This document shows positions 33,620-41,723 of a stretch of 64,000 bases of DNA, in pieces. The number at the start of each line of letters is the position of its first letter. The first letter of the stretch is position 1. This stretch comes from CAZQRP01 sp964596125 (GTDB lineage: Bacteria > Chloroflexota > Dehalococcoidia > GIF9 > UBA5629): contig CAZQRP010000007.1 of assembly GCA_964596125.1 (NCBI GenBank), positions 62,001 to 126,000 on the forward strand. Direction: 5' to 3'. Under the pieces are notes generated by a model. It saw only the letters and a list, made by a program, of their open reading frames with translations. It was not told the origin of the DNA and ran no database searches. A program made the position numbers and the translations under genes.

Positions 33620-35023
33620 CTATTCCGGTACCTGCTCCATCTCGCCGGCGAAACTATGCTCTCTCTCACCGCCGCGCGTAGACTTTGCTCTATACTTCTG
33701 GTTCATCTCCAGGATACGGCGCCGCTCCTCCAGCCACTTTTCAAACTCCGCCTGGGGGTCACGGATACCCATCTCGTCCATGGCCGTCCTCCTGGAGTGG
33801 ACGCCCGACTGGACCAGGAGCTGCTCGTTCTGGGCTTCCCGGGCCCTGTCCTGGGGCAGCACCGAGCCCCAGATGATGCGGTGGTTTACCCGGGTAAGGT
33901 CCTCCCTATTGAACTTCTGATGCAACTGGAGGACCATCTTATTACGGGTGGTATAGGCCGCCGTCCTGATGGTCCGTTTCCGGCGAACCTTCTGGAGCAG
34001 CGATTGCAGCTCCACTTCAAGGGCCACGCCCGACAGCTCCCGTTCGATGCCTCCATAGGCCGCCCTGGGGGCCTCGCTGATATCATGGAGGCAGCGGTAA
34101 ATCATATCGATGTAGTCTATGTGCAGCCTGATGCCTCCCCCCTGGAGCAGGTCCAGGAGATAGGCCTTTGACTCCTCCGGCAGCGTCCAGACAGCGCCCG
34201 GCTGCACCCGGATATCCTCTGAGGACTCCACACCCTCGAGGACGGCAATGGGGTTTCCGGAAACCTCCAGGATACGCGAGAGCTGCGTCAGCGCACGGTT
34301 CAGCTCCCGCTGCGCCTCTCTGAGCGCCGGGATATCCGAGGTACCCCAGAAGTGCTTGGGCTTCCTCAGATTGGGGAATACCACAAACGGGATAAAACCG
34401 TAGGGGTTCGGCTTGGAGTCTATCAGCTCATTGTCCAGGTAAAGGTCGAACTGCCGGTCCGTCCACAGCTCGGTGAGCATGGCCGTCTTTTTCTGGATGG
34501 TCCTCTGGTGGAGCTGCTCCACTTCATCCCGGGTGAGCTGATACCTGGAGGCGATCCGCCACACCTTTGACAGGTCATCTCCCAGCCACCAGGCATACAG
34601 GCCGTTGACATCCGGGGATGTTATCCGGACCCGCTTTTCCTGGGTGTCCCAGGTGACCTTGTAGCAGCCGTCCCCCAGGATGGCTGCATCGACCTCCGTC
34701 TCATAGTCCAGCTCCTGGAGGTTGTTTTCCTGGTAGACCTGGTAAATAACGTCTTCCGCCCTGGCTGCCGTCTGCTTTGCCTGGTCTTCGGCCTTCCCGA
34801 CTTTCTCGGGACCTTCGGCAACCGGATCGCAGGCGAAGTTGAGCCCCTGCATTAAATAGCTGGTAACCTTGTCGACGGCGATCCTGGTGTAGTTGAAGAC
34901 GAGCTGGCGGTTTCTGGACCTCTCCGTCCACTGCTGGCCCTCGTAGAAGTCCAGGTTGCTGCGGTAGTCGCTGAAGCGGGACTTGTCAAGCTGGGCCAGA
35001 GACTGGGGATTGAATTCAGTCAT
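33620..35023 (-). CDS. Phage portal protein (SPP1 gp6-like)
   Basis: The 467-residue protein begins with SDYRSNLDFYEGQQW, a hallmark of SPP1-type portals, followed by NRQLVFNYTRIAVDKVTSYL. It continues with SRILEVSGNPIAVLEG, a helical stem and crown, and an acidic C-terminus. The portal forms the dodecameric DNA gate of the capsid. ATG 35023 overlaps the stop of the upstream HTH gene (ATGA). A near-perfect family-B palindrome (34795-34811) is in frame and encodes PEKVG. In most phages the terminase lies directly upstream; here it does not. Confidence 0.85.
   Translation of the reverse strand: MTEFNPQSLAQLDKSRFSDYRSNLDFYEGQQWTERSRNRQLVFNYTRIAVDKVTSYLMQGLNFACDPVAEGPEKVGKAEDQAKQTAARAEDVIYQVYQENNLQELDYETEVDAAILGDGCYKVTWDTQEKRVRITSPDVNGLYAWWLGDDLSKVWRIASRYQLTRDEVEQLHQRTIQKKTAMLTELWTDRQFDLYLDNELIDSKPNPYGFIPFVVFPNLRKPKHFWGTSDIPALREAQRELNRALTQLSRILEVSGNPIAVLEGVESSEDIRVQPGAVWTLPEESKAYLLDLLQGGGIRLHIDYIDMIYRCLHDISEAPRAAYGGIERELSGVALEVELQSLLQKVRRKRTIRTAAYTTRNKMVLQLHQKFNREDLTRVNHRIIWGSVLPQDRAREAQNEQLLVQSGVHSRRTAMDEMGIRDPQAEFEKWLEERRRILEMNQKYRAKSTRGGEREHSFAGEMEQVPE
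34795..34811. repeat. Palindrome family B inside the portal gene (one mismatch)
   Basis: TCCCGAC-TTT-CTCGGGA has one unpaired position and lies in frame in the portal gene (encodes PEKVG). Confidence 0.55.
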
Positions 35024-35301
35024 GTCCTGCACCCCTGATTATTCCGGGCAGAGGCGAGCGCCCGCTGTACTGTCCTCTTGCTCACCTCGAATATTCGGGC
35101 CACTTCCTCCAGACTTTTACCATCTCTCCTCAGTGCTACCATTCGACCAGCCCGGTTCAGCATCCGCAACCTCTGCTTTCCCCTCGGCTCTTCCTCGATG
35201 CACCGCTCCAGAGGACAATTGAGGCATGACGAAAAAACCTCGCATCCTTCATCCTGCCAGTCGATATCGTCAGGCAATAAGTCCAGCTTGAAAGGGATCA
35301 T
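35020..35301 (-). CDS. Small HTH protein with cysteine cluster (93 aa)
   Basis: The N-terminal half has four cysteines, in CEVFSSCLNCPLERC, possibly a metal site. The C-terminal half has a helix-turn-helix (DGKSLEEVARIFEVSKRTVQRALASA) like sigma-70 region 4 or terminase-small-subunit HTH. It is the first gene of the capsid module and is coupled to the portal gene by ATGA overlap. It could be a regulator or DNA-recognition subunit for packaging. The evidence does not decide. Confidence 0.6.
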   Translation of the reverse strand: MIPFKLDLLPDDIDWQDEGCEVFSSCLNCPLERCIEEEPRGKQRLRMLNRAGRMVALRRDGKSLEEVARIFEVSKRTVQRALASARNNQGCRT

Positions 35302-35772
35302 GGTACAGCTATGCTAGCACAAATGTTCTATTTACACAAGCCAAACCTGTCATTTCCATGAAAAACTCTTATAGATGCCTTCTCCTGGCAACAGATAAAC
35401 AACAGGGCTGTCATTCTGATTGAAGCGAAGAATCTGGATACTGGCGTGCTTTGAGATCCTTCGTCTCCCCCTTCAATTCGCTCAGGCTTCGACTCAGGGT
35501 CACAATCTAAGTACAGATAGATCTCAGCACCGGTCACTGTGTTCCCAGTTATGCCTTTATTGAATGCGCCTACCTATATATATACATATATAAAGCAGAC
35601 AGCCATTGCAGGTATATTCATAGCTGTTATAAGCCGGATCAGGCTGGTACATCATAAAATGGTACTAAAGTCTGCGGCTATGGGACTAAAGTTCCACTGG
35701 CATACCTTTAGCACTATTTGATTACCCCGTAAAAAACTTGACAAAGCAAAATAAAAAGACTATAAAGAAGCC
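35302..35772. other. Intergenic stretch with a dispersed-repeat-like element and a promoter
   Basis: No gene is visible in 471 nt. At about 35405-35512 there is a pattern of GCGAAGAATC, GAGATCCTTCG and GGCTTCGACTCAG blocks on the plus strand. It looks like a decayed copy of a dispersed non-coding repeat and shares the GTCGAAG word with the leaders of the palindromes. A TA-rich tract lies at 35575-35592. The promoter of the next gene closes the stretch. Confidence 0.4.
35738..35766 (+). promoter_or_regulatory. Sigma-70-type promoter placing transcription start at the ATG
   Basis: TTGACA (35738-35743), a 17-nt spacer and TATAAA (35761-35766) form a near-consensus promoter. The ATG at 35773 is only 6 nt past the -10 box, so the message would be leaderless or nearly so. 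Confidence 0.6.
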
Positions 35773-37074
35773 ATGCGGTTGCTATACGTTGTAGCTATAT
35801 TTTCGTTGCTGATTGCCGCCTTGATACCTGCTCCTGCAGCAGCCGATGGTTGAGCGGAGGGTGAATGTGGTGTCAGTTTGACACCGACTTCAGGCCCTGT
35901 TGGCTCGCAGGTAACGTTTGTCCTGTCCAGCAGCAGTTTTCCGGTCGATGGTCCTTTCACTGTCTGGTGGAGCAAAACGCCGGACTTCGACGTCGAACAG
36001 GCTATACAGGTAGCATCGGGTGATCCAGGTAAAGGTAACATCTTCCAGATATCAGCCACATTTACGGTCCCCGAGAGCCCCTATGCCACCAACTACATCC
36101 GCTGCATACGGGCTTTTCGTCCCGATGACCTTTCAGACGCTGTCATGTTCAAGGTTACGCCCAGCCTTAAAGTCTCCCCCGATACAACCAAGCCCGGCTC
36201 CACGGTGACTATCAAAGGCACAGGCTTTCCTGCCGAGGATGAGGCGTCGCTCAGCTTTGACGGAACATTAACTGATGTAAACATCGCCATCAACAAGGTC
36301 GGCAGCTTCAGTTCGAAGTTCACCGTTCCGGACGTTATCGCCGGAGAGCACAAGTTTACAGTTGAGGCAGCAAAACTGTATACCGAGACCGCTACCGCAA
36401 CAATGGAAGTCGGTCCCTTCATCACACTTACGCCTGAGCGCCCCGAGATAGGCACCCAGGTCACCGTATCCGGCTGTGGTTTCGCCGCCAACAGCGAGAT
36501 ACATATTAAGTATGATAACGCCAGCATAGCCAACTCGCCGTCTACCGATGAGAATGGTTGTTTCAGCTATAACTTCAATGTGCCGGCCAGCTCTAAAAAA
36601 GATCATAGCGTTACTGCCGAGGACGCGGCGGGTAACACTGCTACCTTTGGTCTTCCGCTGGAAATCAAGCCGCCAGAGAAACCGGTTCCAGTGACACCCA
36701 AGGGGCAGCGGCTCGGATTGTTCGGCACCGAGCAGGTCACCTTTAGCTGGACCGAGGTGACTGATACCAGCGGCCTTACCTATGTCATCGAGATAGGCGA
36801 AAACCTCAACTTCTTTCCACTAAAACCGGGCATGAAGAAGTCAGGTCTTACCCAGACCAGTTGCAGTGTCGACATTGCGCCCGGCACCTATTACTGGCGG
36901 GTGAAAGCAGTAGATGGTGCCGGTAACGAAAGCGAATGGTCCATCTCTCCTTATGCTTTTAAGGTAGGACTGTTCTCCGTCTGGGGCCTTGTCATCGGTG
37001 CTTTCATCTTTTTGATAATCTTCATTCTTCTCATCCGGTCTTTCTTCCGGAGGCTGAGCGAGTATTATTGTTAG
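35773..37074 (+). CDS. Exported IPT/TIG-repeat surface protein with in-frame UGA at codon 27
   Basis: Codons 1-26 encode a good signal peptide (hydrophobic core, then APAAADG). Codon 27 (35851-35853) is TGA. The same frame then runs open for 406 more codons: three IPT/TIG-like Ig-fold repeats (SLTPTSGPVGS, KVSPDTTKPGSTVTIKGTGF, ITLTPERPEIGTQVTVSGCGF), a fibronectin-like domain (TYYWRVKAVDGAGNESEW) and a C-terminal membrane anchor with basic tail. Domain order matches the gene at 47155. The TGA is followed by a SECIS-like hairpin, so selenocysteine (U-AEGE-C) is possible. A Trp-to-stop mutation is the plain alternative. Restart at TTG 35878 would lose the signal peptide. Confidence 0.6.
35869..35885 (+). 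promoter_or_regulatory. SECIS-like hairpin downstream of the UGA at 35851
   Basis: A perfect 7-bp stem (GGTGTCA / TGACACC) closes the loop GTT; read with a 5-nt loop it is AGTTT with G second. It starts 15 nt after the UGA, with 22 nt between UGA and loop. These are the same distances as in mvhD at 423-459. Confidence 0.4.
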
Positions 37075-37084
37075 TAAGTAAAGT

Positions 37085-37121
37085 AGAGAAGAGGCTGGTC
37101 TCCGGGATCAGCCTCTTCTCT
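37085..37121 (+). terminator. Strong hairpin after the IPT protein gene
   Basis: A perfect 13-bp stem (AGAGAAGAGGCTG / CAGCCTCTTCTCT) with an 11-nt loop begins 10 nt past the stop codon. There is no T-tract, so it may be rho-assisted or an mRNA 3' stabiliser. Confidence 0.55.
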
Positions 37122-37359
37122 GTTGAAAATGAAAAAACTAAGAATCATACATCTCGTGGATGACTCAATGAGAAGTACTATATGGGGGAAACCAAATACA
37201 GGTCGACTTTCAGGTCAGCCTTTTGTCTGAAAAAAAATCAGACATTTTACCGATTACAAGGTAGTAAGTATGGCGGTAGACTGAGAGTATAATGAACGGG
37301 TGATAGTCTCCAGTACAGGAGAAAAGAACTGAGAAGATATAAACTATTGACAATTTTTA

Positions 37360-37703
37360 TGTGCCCCGATGGAAGGGGGCTTGACAGGCGTGATAGAATA
37401 TGGTGCAGGCAAGGAAAAACCTTGCTTAGTGGATTATGTATTGATGAAAGGAGGTGGTGTCGTATGGAAGATAGCCGGGATAGGCGTTAGCCTACCGCGG
37501 CGAGATGAGGTTGTCCTGGCTCCGGGACATAGGGTCTCAACCCGGCATATTGTATCCGGGTGCTACGAGGAGCAGCCTTGTGGGAGGGCTGAAAATAACC
37601 CAGCGAAAGGAGAATGAAATCCCGTTTTTGGGTTTCTATTTCAAAACCGGAGGTAGATTGGTCGAATTTACTGAAGGTCCCCGATAAAAATATTTTTTCG
37701 GGG
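37360..37703 (+). ncRNA. Structured leader RNA, possibly with an 8-codon leader peptide, upstream of the surface-protein gene
   Basis: This 650-nt gap contains a dense series of local hairpins: 37409-37425 (GCAAGG/CCTTGC), 37481-37494 (TAGGC/GCCTA), 37512-37529 (TGTCC/GGACA), 37540-37561 (ACCCGG/CCGGGT), 37573-37591 (CAGCC/GGCTG) and 37679-37703 (CCCCGA/TCGGGG around an A/T palindrome). A strong AAAGGAGG (37447-37454) precedes ATG 37464, which opens an 8-codon frame ending in TAG inside the second hairpin. It does not match any riboswitch I know. It is probably the 5' untranslated region of the 1249-residue protein gene, but could be a separate RNA. Confidence 0.45.
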
Positions 37704-37725
37704 TTGATTCAAATTAGGAGGAATA

Positions 37726-40700
37726 ATGAAATCAAAATACTCAAGTATCGCGGGTATCTTTGCCGTTCTGGTTCTGGTTGCCAGTTTCCTTGTACCTGCT
37801 AAACTGGCAAACCCGGAGCCTGTAGAGGCTGACCCCGGCTTGATGGAATGGACCATTGTGGATACCCCGGACTCGGAGCCGGCTCTGACCAAGAGCCTGT
37901 TTACTCCGTGGAACCTGGGCTCTGAGGTCATCAAGCTGCTGGTCGGCAATAACGGCAATACCATGTATGCCCTGGTCAGGGCTCGCCGGACTCCCGGTGC
38001 TACCTCAGCCCAGGCATACATCTACCTGTACAAATCAATTGACGGTGGCCGTTCCTGGTCCAGTGCCAAGTACAACAACCTGATGGCTTCTGCCGGCGAT
38101 GGTACACCCCCGGCTCCGCGCATGATAGTGTGGGACATCACTATCGCACCTGATGACCCCAATATCATCGCTGCGGCGATATCCGATGCCACGAATGCGC
38201 CAGCCACCGGTGCTGTGCCCATGGCACAGGAAGTCTGGATTTCCAGCGACGGCGGCGATAACTGGGACAACACCCAGTGGCCTCCGACAGGCGTCAGTCA
38301 GGGCACCGACATCATCAGCACCATGGATATCTCCATGGACTACGGCAACGGCCGTGATGTGCTGGTCGGCACCCGCGACGGCACTGGCGGCGGTACCAAC
38401 AACATCTCTGTAATGGAGATGCCGGGCTACGGCGGCTGGAACGTCCAGGACGTAACTCTCGGCTCACCGGTATCGATTAATCCCTTCACCGGCGATGTTA
38501 TCGTTGCCAAGTTCTCGCCCACCTATGTTGGTGATTCCACCATAGCGCTCGTCTACTCACAGCCACAGGGCGGTGCCAAGCCAGGCACCTGGCTGATGAC
38601 CGGCGTCCATGACATCTCCGTGAACCGCACCACCTGGCAGGCTGCCGGGATGCATATCGAGCTCAGGAACGCCAGTGGCACTCCTGGTAACTCGCCCATG
38701 GAGGACGAGATCATCACCGCTGACCTGGAGCTTCCTTCCGACTTCTCCGGGCAGAGCGCCAGCCTGCGCCGCTTCTATGTCTGCACCGATGCTATCAACA
38801 GCACCGTTGCTACCAGGGGCGCAGTTACAGCCGGTATACCCCATCGCGGCGTATACCGCGTTGACGACAATGTCGTCTACACGCTGATGGACAACAGCAC
38901 GCTGTTTGCCACTGCCGCGCAGAACATTCCCAACAGGCGCGCCCACAGCATCGCCTACTGGGGCACCTATGCATCGGGCAAACTGCTGGTTGGTGAAACT
39001 CTCGGTCATACCTGCCAGGCTGCAGTGCCAGTCTGGTTTACCGACTCACCGACGGTATGTCCCATCCCCTGCTGGTATCCGGCCAAGAAACCGCCCACAG
39101 GCGCTGCCGGCTATAACTCATGTGCAGAGCACTGGGAGAGCTGGGGTAATGCCTGGGTCGTCTGGTCGCCTACCTATGCCGACCAGGGCGTAGCCTACGC
39201 AGTGACCGGCTCATCCAAGCTGGATGCTGCATTCAACATGCCCATCGCTGCCGATTTCGCCAGCGCAAACAATAATGCAGTAGCGGGATGGCCTTCCGGC
39301 TTCGGCAATGTCATGCTCTTTGACGAGTCGGCCTTCTCGCTGACCCGCAACAACGGTGAGACCTGGAACCAGTTGTCTCTTATCGACACGCGGATGTCCA
39401 AGCTGACCGATGTGGCACCGTCGCCTGACTGCACCACCATTTACCTGGCTTCAGTCAACAATGAGACGGCATGTCTAGGCTTTGACAGCGTCTGGCGCAG
39501 CAGCATCAACGAGGCTGTGGTAGCACCGCCTCTTCCGGCACTGCCTATCGGCCAGGTCTGGGAGAGAGTGCGCACCTCGCCAACCAACATAAGCTGCAAC
39601 ATGACCGACAGCAACTATGCCATACTGAGACTGGCACAGGATAAGCTTGACGGACAGGTCGTTTTCTGGGCAGCCGGTGGTACTGGAATAGATACCGGCA
39701 CCACGACTATCGGCGGATTTACCGTTGGCCCCAACACGCAGGCACTCGCCTGGTCACCTGACTACGGTGATTACTGGGCCGACATCAATCCAAGGATAAC
39801 CGTCCAGGATATGGCTGCTGAGTCCAGCACCATCCTGTATGTCTTGAACCGCTCCGGCCAGGTGCAGAAGCTGCCGTACACCGGCACAGCCTGGTCCAGC
39901 GCGATCAACACGGTCAGCGCTGCTACGGGCGGGGGCCATACCATAGAAGCACAGGCCGAAGGCAAGGTCCTTGTCGGCAACCGGGCGGCCGCACCAACAC
40001 CGTTCCCGGCCTCGATCTCAACCAACGGTGCTGAGTCATTCAGGCCGATGGTCAGGCCGCTGCAGAACCTGGCTACATTTGGTTATCACGCCATTTTCGA
40101 CACCGACTATGACGACAATGAGACCGTCTATGTGGCCAACGACTCTGCCGCAGTCGGCAAGATCTATCGCAATAAGGCACCGTCTGGAAGCAATACCGAC
40201 TGGTCAGACATGTGCAATGTCTTTCTCGGCACCACGCACCGTGAGTACTATGGTATCGTCCAGACCAACTCAAAGAACGTGACCGGTGTGGGCACGCTGT
40301 ACGCTGCTCATGATGCAGGATCACCGAACGCCACCGCTTACTGCGGTGTTGAACGGACGCTTAATCCGCTTATGGGCATGCCCAAGCCAGGCATGTTCTG
40401 GGACTGCATGGATGCCGCAGACTTCTTCCGGGGTCAGACCACAGTTGTGGAGTTCACCCTGGAGCCGAAGTCACTTAAGCTGTGCGGCTGCCTGACGCAG
40501 GATACCTATACCACACTCTATGCCATCGACAATGACGAGTACGCCAATAACCACAACGTGTACGACAACTTTGGCGGAGTCACCCTGGTCAGAGACCGTG
40601 GTATGCTCTGGGCATACACGGACTGCATGGCCAAGATAGGTCCAACACTGACCATGGACGATGGCACCATTATCGGCTGCGATCCGGCAACCGGCAGGAA

Positions 40701-41475
40701 CCAGGAAGTCAACTTCACCTGGGAGCAGCTCTGCATTGCCGATTACTATGAACTCTATATCGGCAAGGATAACAGGTTCTCACAGAGGATCTTCGCTGCT
40801 ACGTTCTCACCAGCCAGTGTGATGTCGCCGGCTCTGATTTACTTCGCTGGCGGCGGTGGCACATACCCGGCCCTGTTCGAAACATCTGGAGGAACAACCT
40901 TCCAGGTAACAGAGGGCAGGATTATGGCTCTTGATTGCGGACACGAGTTCTTCTGGAAAGTCAGGGTACGGGATGAGCGTACCGATGATGCGGTACGAAG
41001 CCCGTGGTCTGAAGTGAGAAGCTTCCTTATCAAGGCCGGCTTCCGAGTAACCACACCGTACTATGGACCGCAGTTGCTAGCACCGGATAACGGTTGTGGA
41101 TGTCCTTGCGATGCCCCGCTATGCTTCTCATGGTCACCATTCAAGGAGACCACGACGTACAAGTTCGAGCTCTCCGAGAATTCTGATATGAGCAGCCCGC
41201 TGGTATCGACAACGGTATCCAACGCTACTGCCTACCAGTACGATGGTACTGTGAAGTGCAATACCAACTACTTCTGGCGTGTGATGGCCGTAGAACCGGC
41301 ACCGAGCGAGTGGAGCGCTGTATTCAGCTTCATGACGCAGGCTGAAGAAGTAGCACCTCCACCACCGGTGATTCCTGAAGAGGTAACCCCGCTATGGGTC
41401 TGGGTGATCATCGCTATAGGCGCAGTCCTGGTGATCGTTACCCTGGTACTCATCTTCAAGACACGCCGGGTGTAA
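37726..41475 (+). CDS. Giant secreted Asp-box (BNR) surface protein, S-layer-like (1249 aa)
   Basis: The protein has a signal peptide (about 1-35, ending in a Val/Glu-Ala-Asp site) and a very long beta-propeller-like region with Asp-box motifs (SIDGGRSW, SSDGGDNW, NNGETW). Two C-terminal fibronectin-like modules (NFTWEQLCIADYYELYIG, CFSWSPFKETTTYKFELS) follow, with a final membrane anchor before a basic tail (FKTRRV). Size, composition and the structured leader suggest an abundant envelope protein. Dehalococcoides has a comparable putative S-layer protein, and homology is inferred. GGAGG precedes ATG 37726, and a strong terminator follows. Confidence 0.8.
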   Translation: MKSKYSSIAGIFAVLVLVASFLVPAKLANPEPVEADPGLMEWTIVDTPDSEPALTKSLFTPWNLGSEVIKLLVGNNGNTMYALVRARRTPGATSAQAYIYLYKSIDGGRSWSSAKYNNLMASAGDGTPPAPRMIVWDITIAPDDPNIIAAAISDATNAPATGAVPMAQEVWISSDGGDNWDNTQWPPTGVSQGTDIISTMDISMDYGNGRDVLVGTRDGTGGGTNNISVMEMPGYGGWNVQDVTLGSPVSINPFTGDVIVAKFSPTYVGDSTIALVYSQPQGGAKPGTWLMTGVHDISVNRTTWQAAGMHIELRNASGTPGNSPMEDEIITADLELPSDFSGQSASLRRFYVCTDAINSTVATRGAVTAGIPHRGVYRVDDNVVYTLMDNSTLFATAAQNIPNRRAHSIAYWGTYASGKLLVGETLGHTCQAAVPVWFTDSPTVCPIPCWYPAKKPPTGAAGYNSCAEHWESWGNAWVVWSPTYADQGVAYAVTGSSKLDAAFNMPIAADFASANNNAVAGWPSGFGNVMLFDESAFSLTRNNGETWNQLSLIDTRMSKLTDVAPSPDCTTIYLASVNNETACLGFDSVWRSSINEAVVAPPLPALPIGQVWERVRTSPTNISCNMTDSNYAILRLAQDKLDGQVVFWAAGGTGIDTGTTTIGGFTVGPNTQALAWSPDYGDYWADINPRITVQDMAAESSTILYVLNRSGQVQKLPYTGTAWSSAINTVSAATGGGHTIEAQAEGKVLVGNRAAAPTPFPASISTNGAESFRPMVRPLQNLATFGYHAIFDTDYDDNETVYVANDSAAVGKIYRNKAPSGSNTDWSDMCNVFLGTTHREYYGIVQTNSKNVTGVGTLYAAHDAGSPNATAYCGVERTLNPLMGMPKPGMFWDCMDAADFFRGQTTVVEFTLEPKSLKLCGCLTQDTYTTLYAIDNDEYANNHNVYDNFGGVTLVRDRGMLWAYTDCMAKIGPTLTMDDGTIIGCDPATGRNQEVNFTWEQLCIADYYELYIGKDNRFSQRIFAATFSPASVMSPALIYFAGGGGTYPALFETSGGTTFQVTEGRIMALDCGHEFFWKVRVRDERTDDAVRSPWSEVRSFLIKAGFRVTTPYYGPQLLAPDNGCGCPCDAPLCFSWSPFKETTTYKFELSENSDMSSPLVSTTVSNATAYQYDGTVKCNTNYFWRVMAVEPAPSEWSAVFSFMTQAEEVAPPPPVIPEEVTPLWVWVIIAIGAVLVIVTLVLIFKTRRV

Positions 41476-41504
41476 ACTCATCACTCGACAAGTGGTAATA
41501 AAAA

Positions 41505-41532
41505 GGGGGTGGCAATGAGCCACCCCCTTTTT
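41505..41532 (+). terminator. Rho-independent terminator
   Basis: A 9-bp GC-rich stem (GGGGGTGGC / GCCACCCCC) with loop AATGA and five T residues lies 30 nt after the giant surface-protein gene. An A-run precedes it. Confidence 0.92.
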
Positions 41533-41676
41533 ACATCATGAATAATTATGTAATTAGAACATAGTAATGGGTCTCCTCACTATCCCCGCACAATGCAATA
41601 ACGTCTAATCCTTTATCAGTTGCACTAAAAACCTTCCAGTTGACAGGCATCTTCAATATATTTATACTTGCAGACA

Positions 41677-41705
41677 TTGACAGTTGAAAGCGTTCTATTT
41701 ATACT
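41677..41705 (+). promoter_or_regulatory. Sigma-70-type promoter for the lipoprotein gene
   Basis: TTGACA (41677-41682), a 17-nt spacer and TATACT (41700-41705). The ATG at 41724 follows after a leader of about 12 nt that contains AGGTG. Confidence 0.65.
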
Positions 41706-41723
41706 GGTACAACAGGTGCTGAG

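Noticed and set aside
37369..37617. 82-aa frame in the structured leader region
   Set aside because: No ribosome binding site precedes it and the product has no recognisable features. The sequence is better explained by RNA hairpins. A real protein is not fully excluded.
41505..41532. Possible palindrome of the phage families outside the module
   Set aside because: It is a standard T-tailed terminator with a different stem, not a member of family A or B.
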